Source: CBDFLS01 sp965249185
GTDB lineage: Bacteria > Chloroflexota > Dehalococcoidia > Lucifugimonadales > Australimonadaceae
Direction of reading: 5' to 3'
Assembly (NCBI GenBank): GCA_965249185.1
Contig: CBDFLS010000001.1
Span: 186,001-250,000, forward strand
Length of the DNA stretch: 64,000 nt
This document shows, piece after piece, positions 42,247-49,301 of the stretch. Position 1 is the first letter of the stretch. Every line of letters starts with the position of its first letter. The translations under genes were made by a program, and so were the position numbers. The notes under the pieces are model-generated. The model was not told where the DNA came from, did not search any database, and saw only the letters and a list, made by a program, of their open reading frames with translations.

Positions 42247-44073
42247 TTGCTTAAGACCATCCCCTGCGGCGACTTGCGAACAGAGCACCAGGGCCAGACA
42301 GTCACCCTGGCTGGTTGGGTCCACCGACGGCGCGACCACGGCGGCCTCGTCTTCATCGATCTGCGGGACAGCCGCGGGCTCGCCCAGGTGGTCTTCAATC
42401 CCGCCGATGCCCCAGACGCCCACCGAGAGGCGGAGCAGCTCCGCGGCGAATGGGTGGTCCAGGTGACCGGCAAGGTCCAGCGCCGCCCCGAGGGCACGGC
42501 AAACCCAGCCCTGGCCACCGGCGAGGTGGAGGTGACGGCCTCCGCTCTCCACGTGCTCAACCCCGCCAAGACGCCGCCCTTCGAGGTGAACGAGGACGCC
42601 CCCGTCGACGAGGCGCTCCGTCTCCAGTACCGCTATCTTGACCTGCGCCGGCCCCAGATGCGCCACAACATCACCGTGCGGCACCGGGCGGTCAAGTACA
42701 TCCGTGACTTCCTGGACGCCAGGGGGTTCTTGGAGGTGGAGACTCCCATCCTGATCAAGAGCACGCCCGAGGGGGCCCGCGATTACCTGGTCCCGAGCCG
42801 TGTCCACCCTGGCAGCTTCTACGCCCTACCCCAGTCGCCCCAGCAGCTCAAGCAGCTCCTCATGGTGGGCGGCATCGAGCGCTACTTCCAAATCGCCCGG
42901 TGCTTCAGGGACGAGGACCAGCGCGCCGACCGGCAGCCGGAGTTCTCGCAGCTTGACCTGGAGATGTCCTTCGTGGAGCGGGACGATGTCATCGGCCTGA
43001 TGGAGGAGCTCTACACCTCCCTGGCCGAGAGCGTGGCGCCCCACAAGCGCGTGATCACGCCGGTCCCACGCCTCTCCTACCCCGAAGCCATGGCCAGGTA
43101 CGGCACCGACAAGCCCGACCTGCGGTTCGGTCTCGAGCTGGTGGAGCTGACCGACTTGGCCGCTCGGACGGAGTTCCGGGTCTTCCGGGACGCCGTGGCC
43201 AAAGGGGGCGTCGTCGTCGGTTTCGCCGCGCCCGGCATGGCGGGCCTCTCGCGCCGGGAGAGCGACGAGCTGATCGCCCTGGCCCGAAGCCACGGCCTTG
43301 GTGGGTTGGTCACCATCGGCCTGGATGAGAAGGCGGCGGCGCTGGAGGCCATGACGGTCGAGCAGGTCCGCTCCTCGGCGGGCAGGGCCCTGGGCTTGGA
43401 GGACGTGCTGGGCCTGGCCGTGCGTACCGGCGCCAAACCAGGCGACATGCTCCTCATGGCCGCGGGGCCCCTGGAGATTGTGGGGCCGGCGCTCGGTCAC
43501 GTGCGCCAGCGGGTCGGCCACCAACTGGGCCCGGCTGACCAAAATATACTGGCCTTCGCCTTCATCACCGACTTCCCCCTGCTCGAATGGAACGGGGACT
43601 TGAGTCGCTGGCAGGCGGTCCATCACCCCTTCACATCGCCCACCGACGATGGGTGGAACTCCCTGGAGTCGGACCCCGGCTCGGTAACGGCCAAAGCCTA
43701 CGACCTCGTCTGCAACGGCAGCGAGCTTGGGGGAGGAAGCATCCGGATCCACCAGCGGGAGCTCCAGGAGCGGCTCTTCAAGGTCATGGGCTACTCGGCC
43801 GAGGAGGTCCGGAGCGAGTTCTCGCACCTGCTGGACGCCTTCGAGTACGGCGCACCGCCCCACGGCGGCTTTGCCGGGGGCATCGAGCGGCTGGTGACAA
43901 TGCTGGTGGAGGACGCCGAGTCGATCCGCGACGTCACCGCGTTCCCCAAGAACCAGGCCGCGGTGGACCTCCTGTTTGGCGCCCCGGCGCCGGTGAACGA
44001 TAAGCAGCTCCGCGAGCTACACCTGCAGCTCCTGCCCAAACCGAAGGCCGAAAGCGAGACTAAGGACCGCTAG
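42247..44073 (+). CDS. aspS: Aspartyl-tRNA synthetase, bacterial type
   Basis: A 608-residue class II aminoacyl-tRNA synthetase. The N-terminal OB anticodon-binding domain has VTLAGWVHRRRDHGG and IDLRD. Motif 2 is ARCFRDEDQRADRQPEF, with LPQSPQQLKQLLM before it. The bacterial GAD insertion covers about residues 290-415, and motif 3 is GGFAGGIERLVTML. Length fits the bacterial type. The start is TTG at 42247, with no strong ribosome site; no in-frame ATG gives a full N-domain. Whether it also charges tRNA-Asn cannot be told. Confidence 0.95.
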   Translation: MLKTIPCGDLRTEHQGQTVTLAGWVHRRRDHGGLVFIDLRDSRGLAQVVFNPADAPDAHREAEQLRGEWVVQVTGKVQRRPEGTANPALATGEVEVTASALHVLNPAKTPPFEVNEDAPVDEALRLQYRYLDLRRPQMRHNITVRHRAVKYIRDFLDARGFLEVETPILIKSTPEGARDYLVPSRVHPGSFYALPQSPQQLKQLLMVGGIERYFQIARCFRDEDQRADRQPEFSQLDLEMSFVERDDVIGLMEELYTSLAESVAPHKRVITPVPRLSYPEAMARYGTDKPDLRFGLELVELTDLAARTEFRVFRDAVAKGGVVVGFAAPGMAGLSRRESDELIALARSHGLGGLVTIGLDEKAAALEAMTVEQVRSSAGRALGLEDVLGLAVRTGAKPGDMLLMAAGPLEIVGPALGHVRQRVGHQLGPADQNILAFAFITDFPLLEWNGDLSRWQAVHHPFTSPTDDGWNSLESDPGSVTAKAYDLVCNGSELGGGSIRIHQRELQERLFKVMGYSAEEVRSEFSHLLDAFEYGAPPHGGFAGGIERLVTMLVEDAESIRDVTAFPKNQAAVDLLFGAPAPVNDKQLRELHLQLLPKPKAESETKDR

Positions 44074-44136
44074 CGGGACCCAGGCCTCTTGCTTCCGCTT
44101 GAGACGTGCGTCCGGCCACGGCCCTGAAAAAAGCCT

Positions 44137-44628
44137 ATGCCCAACACCCCGGAAGCCCGGCTGCCCGATACCCCGGAAGCGCGGCTGAAGAAGTTGGGGC
44201 TCTCGCTGCCCGCGCTATTCCCGCCGGGCGCGAACTACATCCCCTCGGTCCGCACCGGCAATCTCCTCTTCCTGGCCCAGATGTGCCGCACTCCCGACGG
44301 CAAGCCGCTTCCCGGCAAGTTCGGCGCGAGCATGTCCGTCGAACAGGGATACCAGGCGGCACAAAACGCGATGCTCAATATCCTCGCCGTGGCCGGAGAT
44401 GCCGCGGGCGGCCTGGACCGAATACGCCAAGTGGTCCGCATGTTCGGCATGGTGAACGCCACGCCCGACTTCGACGGCCACGCCAAGGTGATGAACGGCG
44501 CGTCCGACCTGCTGGTCGGCGTGTTCGGTGAGCGCGGCCGCCATGCCAGGGCGGTGGCGGGACACCCATCGCTGCCCTCGGGCGTCGCCATCGAGATCGA
44601 GTGCGTATTGGAGTTGGCGGGGCCTTAG
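44137..44628 (+). CDS. RidA/YjgF-family protein, copy 1
   Basis: A 163-residue member of the RidA/YjgF/UK114 family, whose known members hydrolyse reactive enamines and imines formed by PLP enzymes. Blocks are VRTGNLLFLAQM, GFGMVNATPDF-like (VRMFGMVNATPDF), NGASDLLVGVFGERGRHAR and ending SGVAIEIECVLEL. The Arg usually needed for catalysis is present in GRHARAV. The N-terminus contains a short internal duplication (NTPEARL, DTPEARL). It begins 63 bases after aspS. Confidence 0.85.
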   Translation: MPNTPEARLPDTPEARLKKLGLSLPALFPPGANYIPSVRTGNLLFLAQMCRTPDGKPLPGKFGASMSVEQGYQAAQNAMLNILAVAGDAAGGLDRIRQVVRMFGMVNATPDFDGHAKVMNGASDLLVGVFGERGRHARAVAGHPSLPSGVAIEIECVLELAGP

Positions 44629-44687
44629 CCCTCCGGCCCAGGGCCCTCCAGCCCAGGGAATGAAAAGAAGCTCAAGAAGGAGGAAAC

Positions 44688-45155
44688 ATGGCTACTGGCA
44701 TAGAGGCGAGACTGCAGGAGCTGGGGATCGCGCTGCCTGAGGCGCCTAAGCCGGCGGGCAGCTACGTCCCGTCGGTCCGCACCGGCAACCTGCTGTTCAT
44801 GGCCGGCCAGGTCTCGAGGAACGAGGATGGCAGCGTCCTCACCGGCAAGCTGGGCGACACCATGAGCGTCGAGGAGGGATACCAGGCCGGGCGCTCCACG
44901 GGCCTGCGGATCCTGGCGGCGGTGAAGGCGGCCCTGGGAGACCTGGACCGCGTGAGCCGGGTGGTGCGCCTCTTCGGAATGGTGAACTCCACCCCCGATT
45001 TTGAGCGCCACCCCAAGGTGATGAACGGCTGCTCCGACCTGCTGGTGGAGGTATTTGGCGACAATGGCCGCCACTCCCGCTGCGCCGTCGGCCACGCCTC
45101 GCTGCCCGCCGGAGCGGCGGTGGAGGTCGAGTCGATATTCGAGATCGCGGAGTGA
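44688..45155 (+). CDS. RidA/YjgF-family protein, copy 2
   Basis: A 155-residue paralogue of the gene just upstream, sharing VRTGNLLF, MSVEQ/EGYQA, VRLFGMVNSTPDF and GRHSR. It keeps the conserved Arg and has an added Cys after it (HSRCAVGH). AAGGAGG precedes the ATG. The two are adjacent and co-directional, so are probably a tandem duplication; divergence indicates it is not recent. Confidence 0.88.
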   Translation: MATGIEARLQELGIALPEAPKPAGSYVPSVRTGNLLFMAGQVSRNEDGSVLTGKLGDTMSVEEGYQAGRSTGLRILAAVKAALGDLDRVSRVVRLFGMVNSTPDFERHPKVMNGCSDLLVEVFGDNGRHSRCAVGHASLPAGAAVEVESIFEIAE

Positions 45156-45189
45156 GCCCACGCTTCCGCTGAGTGGTGGGCGGCCCTTG

Positions 45190-45400
45190 CCTCCGCTCAT
45201 GGTGATCCTTCGACAAGCCTGTCCTGAGCAAAGCCGAAGGGCTCAGGGTGACCCTTCGACAAGCTCAGGGTGCGCGGATTTGGTTCCCCGCTCATGGTGA
45301 GCCTGTCGAACCATCGTGGTGAGCTCCGATCTTATCGAGAGTCCGACGTTGTCGGACCTGTCGAACCATGAGCGGCAATAACGCCAGGCTCATGGAGAAC
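45190..45400. repeat. Intergenic repeat cluster
   Basis: The 379-base gap after the second RidA gene has no gene but several short repeats. CGCTCATGGTGA occurs at 45194-45205 and 45289-45300, CCTTCGACAAGC at 45207-45218 and 45253-45264, and CCTGTCGAACCAT near 45302 and 45358. CTTCGACAAGC/GCTCAGGGTGA elements of this kind look like interspersed palindromic repeats between genes. There is no CRISPR-like regular spacing. Confidence 0.7.
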
Positions 45401-45534
45401 CTTCGCGGAATTCATCCTGAACGAGAAGTAGATTCTTCGTCCTTCCTGCGGAAGGACTCAGAATGACAAAGACGAAACGCTCTCTCACGCGAACCGCGCC
45501 TGCCCGCCTCCCGCGCACCGTCCAGGGCCATCGC

Positions 45535-46140
45535 TCAAGCGGAGCGGCCTGTGAGCCTCTCGATCTCTCGAACGGTGTCTGGAAGATGGTCGTTGACGAC
45601 CACCGGCACGCCGTGGGCATGGGCCTGGGCAACGAGCTCTTCTTGGAGCTGAAGCAAGCTCGTTAGCTGCCCCTCGGAGAGTTTCCGGAGGTCGTGGCTC
45701 CGGCTGACGACACGCTGACGCAACGCCTTCCGGTCGGGCACATCCAGCACGCAGAAGAGGGTGGCCCCGAACTCGCCGGCATCGAGCACGCCCGGCACCA
45801 ACTGAGTCCCCTCCACCACCAGCCCTATGCCCTCCTCCAGCGCCCTCTCCACACACGTCCTGATGGAGGGCCCGATGATCGTGGCCTGATGGGCCACCCC
45901 CTGGAGCAACGTCGAGACACCGCCGTCCGAGGGGTTGGGAAGCTCCCGCCAGGCGTCGTAGGAGTCCCTCTGGAGCGCGCGGGCCTGGGCTTCCGGAAGC
46001 AGATGGCGGATTGAGGCGCGGATAAAGCCGGTGCTCAGGTGATGGACCAGGTCAAGCTGGCGTACCAGCAGGTTGGCCACGGTGGTCTTGCCGGTGCCGG
46101 GCGCTCCCCCCAGCAGGATGACGACGGGCCGGGATGCCAT
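45535..46140 (-). CDS. P-loop kinase, 2-phosphoglycerate kinase-like
   Basis: A 201-residue P-loop protein. Walker A is LLGGAPGTGKTTVA at the N-terminus, HLSTGFIRASIR looks like a substrate-binding segment, and GLVVEGTQLVPG is a Walker B-like region. The pattern resembles archaeal 2-phosphoglycerate kinase and related bacterial proteins. The substrate is inferred only by resemblance. It starts 15 bases after the folD stop and is probably co-transcribed with it. Confidence 0.7.
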   Translation of the reverse strand: MASRPVVILLGGAPGTGKTTVANLLVRQLDLVHHLSTGFIRASIRHLLPEAQARALQRDSYDAWRELPNPSDGGVSTLLQGVAHQATIIGPSIRTCVERALEEGIGLVVEGTQLVPGVLDAGEFGATLFCVLDVPDRKALRQRVVSRSHDLRKLSEGQLTSLLQLQEELVAQAHAHGVPVVVNDHLPDTVREIERLTGRSA

Positions 46141-46155
46141 GCCTCGAAGCGCCTC

Positions 46156-47055
46156 CTAGGCGGCCGGGATCACGCCGGCGCTGTGCTGGGCGGCCCGCAG
46201 GGTGTTGACGAGGAGCATGGCGACGGTCATGGGGCCCACGCCGCCGGGCACCGGGCTGATGGCGCCAGCGACCTGGGACACCCCAACGAAGTCGACGTCG
46301 CCCACGAGCCGGTACCCCCTGGACGCCGACGGGTCCTCGACGCGATTGATGCCCACGTCGATAACCGCCGCGCCCGGCTTGACCATCTCCGCCCCGATGG
46401 CCTTCGCGCGGCCGATGGCGGCCACCAGGATGTCCGCCTGGCGGGTCATGGCGCCCAGGTCGGGCGTGCCGGTGTGACAGATGGTGACGGTGGCGTTAGC
46501 GTGCTCGGCCTTCTGCATGAGCAGCGCGGCCAGGGGCTTGCCCACGATATCGCTGCGCCCACAGACCACCACATGCTTGCCCGATGGGCTATGGCCGCTG
46601 CGCACCAGCATCTGCTGAATGCCGGCAGGGGTGGCGGGCACGAACCGCGGACTGCCGTTCAGAAGCCGTCCGCCATTCAGCGGATGCAGTCCGTCCACAT
46701 CCTTGGCCGGGTCCATGCTCATGACCACCGTGCGCTCGTCGATGGAGGCCGGCAGCGGGAGCTGTACCAGGATACCGTGGAAGCGTGGGTCTGAGTTGAG
46801 ACGCCGGACCCATCCCACCAGCGACTCCTCCGTGATGGAGGCGTCCAGTTGGAACGTCTCGCTGACGATGCCCGCCTCCCGACAGGCGCGTGTCTTGTTG
46901 TGCACGTAAACCGCCGATGCCGGGTCGTCTCCCACCAACACGGCGGCCAGGCCGGGCGTGACTCCCGTTGTGGTGACGAGGCGCCGCACGCCGTCCGCCA
47001 CCTCGGAACGGACATCCGCGGCCATCGCCTTGCCATCAATGATCTGGGCGGGCAT
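46156..47055 (-). CDS. folD: Methylenetetrahydrofolate dehydrogenase/cyclohydrolase
   Basis: A 299-residue bifunctional enzyme that interconverts methylene-, methenyl- and 10-formyl-tetrahydrofolate. SAVYVHNKTRACREAGI contains the catalytic Lys. GILVQLPLP, the DVDGLHP block, VVCGRSDIVGKPLA and the PGGVGPMTVAMLL signature are present. The ATG at 47055 is preceded by AAAGGTG; the longer upstream frame is not used. Diverges from acpS. Confidence 0.96.
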   Translation of the reverse strand: MPAQIIDGKAMAADVRSEVADGVRRLVTTTGVTPGLAAVLVGDDPASAVYVHNKTRACREAGIVSETFQLDASITEESLVGWVRRLNSDPRFHGILVQLPLPASIDERTVVMSMDPAKDVDGLHPLNGGRLLNGSPRFVPATPAGIQQMLVRSGHSPSGKHVVVCGRSDIVGKPLAALLMQKAEHANATVTICHTGTPDLGAMTRQADILVAAIGRAKAIGAEMVKPGAAVIDVGINRVEDPSASRGYRLVGDVDFVGVSQVAGAISPVPGGVGPMTVAMLLVNTLRAAQHSAGVIPAA

Positions 47056-47134
47056 GGGCACCTTTCGTGGAGTGAGCGCCCAGCATGATAGCACAGCCAT
47101 GACGTACGTCAGTCCTAGCCGGACCGGGCTCCGG

Positions 47135-47165
47135 TTGGACACTTCGGGCGCCAGCTAACTATAAT
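47135..47165 (+). promoter_or_regulatory. Promoter of acpS-nnr
   Basis: TTGGAC (47135-47140) and TATAAT (47160-47165) are separated by 19 bases, longer than ideal. Confidence 0.5.
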
Positions 47166-47198
47166 CGTGAGCCCCGGGCGGGAGGCTTGATAGCAGCA

Positions 47199-47567
47199 AT
47201 GGATATGATGGTGGGCGTCGACATGGTGGAGATCGACCGGATCGCTGCGGCGGTGACGCGCTGGGGCGACCGGTTCCTGCAGCGGGTCTACACCCCCGGC
47301 GAGATTGCGTTCTGCCGGGGACGGGCCGAACGGCTGGCGGCCCGGTTCGCCGCCAAAGAGGCCGCCATGAAGGCGCTGGGCACGGGCAGGCGGGGAGTCG
47401 GCTGGCGCGAGGTGGAGGTGGCGCGCGAGCCAGGCCAGGCGCCCCGCATCCTCCTCCACGGCCGCGCCTCCCGGCGTGCCGAGTTCTTGGGCCTCGACGG
47501 TCTGGCCGTCAGCCTCTCGCACTCCAGGGCTTACGCCATCGCCTCCGTGGTGGGGAATCGCCCATGA
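47199..47567 (+). CDS. acpS: Holo-[acyl-carrier-protein] synthase
   Basis: A 122-residue phosphopantetheinyl transferase that activates acyl carrier protein. The N-terminal VGVDMVEIDRI has the Mg2+-binding Asp, and RFAAKEAAMKALG has the Glu and Lys of the second motif. SLSHSRAYAIA is the C-terminal family end. GGGAGG lies 13 bases before the ATG at 47199; a TTG at 47187 or ATGs at 47205 and 47208 are alternatives. Its stop overlaps nnr. Confidence 0.93.
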   Translation: MDMMVGVDMVEIDRIAAAVTRWGDRFLQRVYTPGEIAFCRGRAERLAARFAAKEAAMKALGTGRRGVGWREVEVAREPGQAPRILLHGRASRRAEFLGLDGLAVSLSHSRAYAIASVVGNRP

Positions 47568-49123
47568 AGATCGTCACCGTCGAACAGATGCGGCGGCTGG
47601 AGGAGCGCAGCGAGGCCGCGGGCGTCTCCACCGACACCCTCATGGAGGCGGCGGGGCTGGTCGTTGCAAGGACCATCGCCCAGCTCCTGGACGGCATCCG
47701 CGGCAAGCGGGTCCTAGTGCTAGTGGGACCCGGCAACAACGGCGGCGACGGCCTGGTGACGGCCCGCTACCTCTCCGACTGGGGCGCCCTGGTAAGCCTC
47801 TATATGACCGCCGCCAGCCGGGGCCGTGAGGACAAGTTCGAGGAGTGCCGCAGCCGGCGAATGCGCGTGGTGGAGGCGCGGGAGGACCCCGACCAGTTGG
47901 CGCTGAGCAGCTACCTGGCCCTGACCGACCTGGTGCTGGACGCCGTCCTTGGCATCGGCCAGGACCGTCCCCTGGAGGAGCCCCTTCGCTCCATCTTCCA
48001 GGCCCTGGGAGAGAGCCGGACCCAGCAGCAGGCCCTGAAGCTCGTCGCCCTGGACCTGCCCACGGGAATGAACGCGGATACGGGGGCCGTGGACAGCGTG
48101 TGCGCCATGGCGGACCTGACGGTGACACTCAGCGCTCCCAAGGTGGGGATGTTCCGCTTCCCCGGGGCGGAGTACGTGGGCCGGCTGGAGACGGCGGACA
48201 TCGGCGTTCCAAAGGATGCCGATCACGACGTGGCCCTGGAGCTGGCGGAGGATGGGCTGGTGGCGCCGCTGCTGCCTCCTCGGCCGCTGAACAGCCACAA
48301 GGGCACCTTCGGGCGACTCGTGGTCGTGGCGGGCTCGCGCCGCTTCGTGGGCGCGTCGTCGCTGGCGTGTGCCGGCGCATACCGGGCCGGCGCGGGGCTC
48401 GTGACCCTGGCGACGCCCAACAGTGTCTACCGTCTGGCGGCTGCTCAGGCCATGGAGCCGGTGTTCCTGCCCCTGGACGAGACCCCCGAGGGAGCGGTGT
48501 CCGCCGCCGCCGCACATGCGGTGCGCCAGGCCCTGGAGGAGGCCGACTCAGGAGTCCTTGGGCCCGGCCTGGGCCAGGCCGAGTCGGTGCAGGAGTTCAT
48601 CCAGCAGGTGCTTTTGGTGGAGCCGCCGTTGCGCGGGCCCCTGGTCCTCGACGCGGACGCGCTCAACGCGCTGGCCCGGACCCACGGATGGTCGGAGCGG
48701 CTCCAGACGCCCTCGGTGCTGACACCGCACCCCGGCGAGTTATCGCGACTGCTGCGCTGCTCCATCGCCGATGTCGAGGCGAACCGGATGGCGGCCGCCC
48801 AGAGCGCCGCCGAGCGGTGGCGGCACGTGGTGGTGCTGAAGGGCGCCTATACGGTGATCGCCGCGCCCGACGGCCGCACCTGCATCAGCCCCTTCGCGAA
48901 CCCGGCCCTGGCCTCCGCCGGCACCGGCGACGTGCTGGCGGGAGTCATCGGCTCGCTGCTGGCCCAGGGCGCGCAACCCTACGAAGCGGCGGTGGCGGGC
49001 GTCTACGTCCACGGCTCCGCGGGCGAGCGCGTGCGGCAGGACATAGGCGACGCCGGCCTCATGGCCGGCGACCTGCTGTCGGAGCTTCCCCGGGTGATGA
49101 AGCGCCTCCGCGCTCTGGCGTAA
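47564..49123 (+). CDS. nnr: Bifunctional NAD(P)H-hydrate epimerase / ADP-dependent NAD(P)H-hydrate dehydratase
   Basis: A 519-residue repair enzyme that restores hydrated NAD(P)H. The N-terminal epimerase domain (1-215) has the METAL-binding region VGPGNNGGDGLVTARYL. The C-terminal ribokinase-like dehydratase domain has NSHKGTFGRLVVVAGS, LDADALNAL, LTPHPGE and ASAGTGDVLAGVIGSLLAQG. The ATG overlaps the acpS stop (ATGA), an arrangement common in bacteria. Length matches the two-domain form. Confidence 0.95.
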   Translation: MKIVTVEQMRRLEERSEAAGVSTDTLMEAAGLVVARTIAQLLDGIRGKRVLVLVGPGNNGGDGLVTARYLSDWGALVSLYMTAASRGREDKFEECRSRRMRVVEAREDPDQLALSSYLALTDLVLDAVLGIGQDRPLEEPLRSIFQALGESRTQQQALKLVALDLPTGMNADTGAVDSVCAMADLTVTLSAPKVGMFRFPGAEYVGRLETADIGVPKDADHDVALELAEDGLVAPLLPPRPLNSHKGTFGRLVVVAGSRRFVGASSLACAGAYRAGAGLVTLATPNSVYRLAAAQAMEPVFLPLDETPEGAVSAAAAHAVRQALEEADSGVLGPGLGQAESVQEFIQQVLLVEPPLRGPLVLDADALNALARTHGWSERLQTPSVLTPHPGELSRLLRCSIADVEANRMAAAQSAAERWRHVVVLKGAYTVIAAPDGRTCISPFANPALASAGTGDVLAGVIGSLLAQGAQPYEAAVAGVYVHGSAGERVRQDIGDAGLMAGDLLSELPRVMKRLRALA

Positions 49124-49301
49124 GGACCCCCACGCTCCTCGCCCACCATCTGCTGGACGGGGAGATCGACTCTCCCCATCTCCACCGTGGCTTCGAGGTC
49201 GTCGACTCGCATGCGCCTTCGCCTAGCTTCGGCCGCATGGTTGAACGGGAGCAAGAGATAGGGCTCAGGACAGACCTGCGCGTCGTGATGCCGCGCGACG
49301 C

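Noticed and set aside
45190..45400. CRISPR array
   Set aside because: Repeats are short, irregularly spaced and partly inverted; no cas genes.
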